The position numbers were made by a program, and so were the translations under genes. Below the pieces are notes generated by a model. It was not told the DNA's origin, searched no databases, and worked only from the letters and a program-made list of their open reading frames with translations. From an uncultured Alcaligenaceae bacterium (GTDB taxonomy: Bacteria; Pseudomonadota; Gammaproteobacteria; Burkholderiales; Burkholderiaceae_B): a stretch of 64,000 nt of DNA. Each line of letters opens with the position of its first letter. Positions within the stretch are counted from its first letter, which is position 1. The stretch spans positions 62,001 through 126,000 of the forward strand of contig CALEQZ010000013.1 of NCBI GenBank assembly GCA_937908115.1, given 5' to 3'. Below are positions 63,222-64,000 of this stretch, one piece after another.

Positions 63222-64000
63222 ATGATCAAGCTTGACTTCGATGAACGAAACCTGCGCTCGCTACGCGTGTTCTGCCACGTCGCCGAAGCCGGCGGCTTTG
63301 CCGCGGCCGAGCACCAGCTGCACATGTCGAAGGCTTCGATCAGCCGGCACATCCGCGACGTGGAGACCCGCCTGGGCGTGAGGCTGTGCGAGCGCGGCCC
63401 CGGGGGATTTCGCCTGACGGCCGAGGGCGAAGCCGCGCTCAAGTACGGCTCGGCGGCGCTTCGCGCCTTGTCGCGCATCCGGCCCGAGGTCGATGCGGCC
63501 CATGGCGTGCTCTCGGGCACGCTGTCGATCGGCCTTGGCGAGCACACCCTGATGCACCCGGACTGCCACCTGTCCGAGGCGCTGGGCGAACTCAAGCGCC
63601 TGGCGCCGGCCGTGCGGCCGGAAATTCTGGTGATGTCATTCCCAGAACTGGACCAGGCCCTGCGCACGCACCGCATCGACATCGCGATCCGCGGCAAATA
63701 CACCAACGACCGCGACTTCAACTACCTGCCGCTTTACACCGAAACGCACCGCCTGTACGTTTCGCGCAACGTTTCATACGCGCGCGACAGGGCGCGGTTG
63801 CCGCTGGTCTACCGATCGCATCCCTACGTCGACCAAGCCCTGGCCACCGGACGCTTCGAGCGTGGCCCCGAGGCAGCCGGCCTGGATGCCGTCGCCGCGC
63901 TCGTGGCCACGGGACATTACCAGGGCCTGTTGCCGACTTTCTACGGCGAAATGCTGCAAGGCCGGCTGGGCCTGCGGCTGGTGGCGCGGGGCCTACGCTA
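63222..64000 (+). CDS. LysR-family transcriptional regulator, 3' part outside window
   Basis: About 259 codons of a LysR regulator run to the right edge. The winged helix is in MIKLDFDERNLRSLRVFCHV and the following residues (AAAEHQLHMSKASISRHIRD, VETRLGVRLCERGPGGFRLT). The effector domain begins around GVLSGTLSIGLGEHTL. The frame is open to the end of the window and about 40-50 residues are probably missing. It is divergent from the ureohydrolase operon, which it probably controls. Confidence 0.9.
   Translation, partial: MIKLDFDERNLRSLRVFCHVAEAGGFAAAEHQLHMSKASISRHIRDVETRLGVRLCERGPGGFRLTAEGEAALKYGSAALRALSRIRPEVDAAHGVLSGTLSIGLGEHTLMHPDCHLSEALGELKRLAPAVRPEILVMSFPELDQALRTHRIDIAIRGKYTNDRDFNYLPLYTETHRLYVSRNVSYARDRARLPLVYRSHPYVDQALATGRFERGPEAAGLDAVAALVATGHYQGLLPTFYGEMLQGRLGLRLVARGLR

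Overview
The window is 64 kb of GC-rich, gene-dense bacterial chromosome. Estimated by eye, G+C is roughly two thirds over most of its length. The gene set points to Burkholderiales, family Alcaligenaceae, most like Bordetella or Achromobacter: two Bug-type tripartite-tricarboxylate receptors, a metG/apbC/dcd neighbourhood, a ZIP transporter resembling the Bordetella bronchiseptica one, several class III CoA-transferases and many LysR regulators. The species cannot be fixed. No insertion sequence, prophage, rRNA or CRISPR array was seen.

Layout. At 1-4.3 kb is the glycine cleavage operon gcvTHP (gcvP cut by the left edge) behind a tandem glycine riboswitch. From 4.3-13.2 kb come a ZIP metal transporter, a BaiN/HI0933 flavoprotein, a large PLP-dependent amino-acid decarboxylase, a gamma-glutamyltransferase-like gene with a doubtful 5' end, a Bug receptor with a coupled GAF protein, and dcd. 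At 13.3-19.9 kb is apbC-tamA-tamB, carrying the outer-membrane autotransporter-assembly machinery. At 20-25.4 kb a damaged catabolic operon (aldehyde dehydrogenase, TRAP receptor fused to an alcohol-dehydrogenase tail, CoA-transferase, CitE-like lyase, LysR) lies between apbC and metG.

From 25.6-31.8 kb are metG, a META/DUF4377 lipoprotein, a second CoA-transferase and a SorAB-type sulfite dehydrogenase. From 31.9-37.1 kb a Bug receptor plus a DadA-like oxidase diverge from an M19 dipeptidase, a nitrilase-family amidase and an IclR regulator. At 37.1-42.3 kb a TauD-like dioxygenase, an isocitrate-lyase-superfamily lyase and LeuC/LeuD-like dehydratase subunits diverge from a LysR gene; this looks like a dedicated acid-cleavage pathway. 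At 42.3-47.3 kb, in visibly lower G+C, are an ABC importer, a DAO-type oxidase and a LysR gene.

From 47.6-50 kb is a Fur-box-controlled iron-uptake membrane operon. It is followed by a methyltransferase with an apparent export signal, a DUF378 protein and the carboxyspermidine dehydrogenase/decarboxylase pair. A class III CoA-transferase pseudogene (one in-frame amber), a DUF606 protein and tRNA-Gly(CCC) come next. At 57-63 kb a polar-amino-acid ABC transporter is interleaved with an MmgE/PrpD protein, RidA and an arginase-family ureohydrolase, with a divergent LysR gene running off the right edge.

Core functions (gcv, metG, dcd, apbC, tam, tRNA) are interspersed with self-contained uptake-plus-catabolism cassettes, each with its own regulator. 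Two sites show decay (23.3-23.9 kb and 54.8-56.2 kb). The polyamine genes (decarboxylase, carboxyspermidine pair, possibly the ureohydrolase) suggest a non-SpeE route to spermidine.
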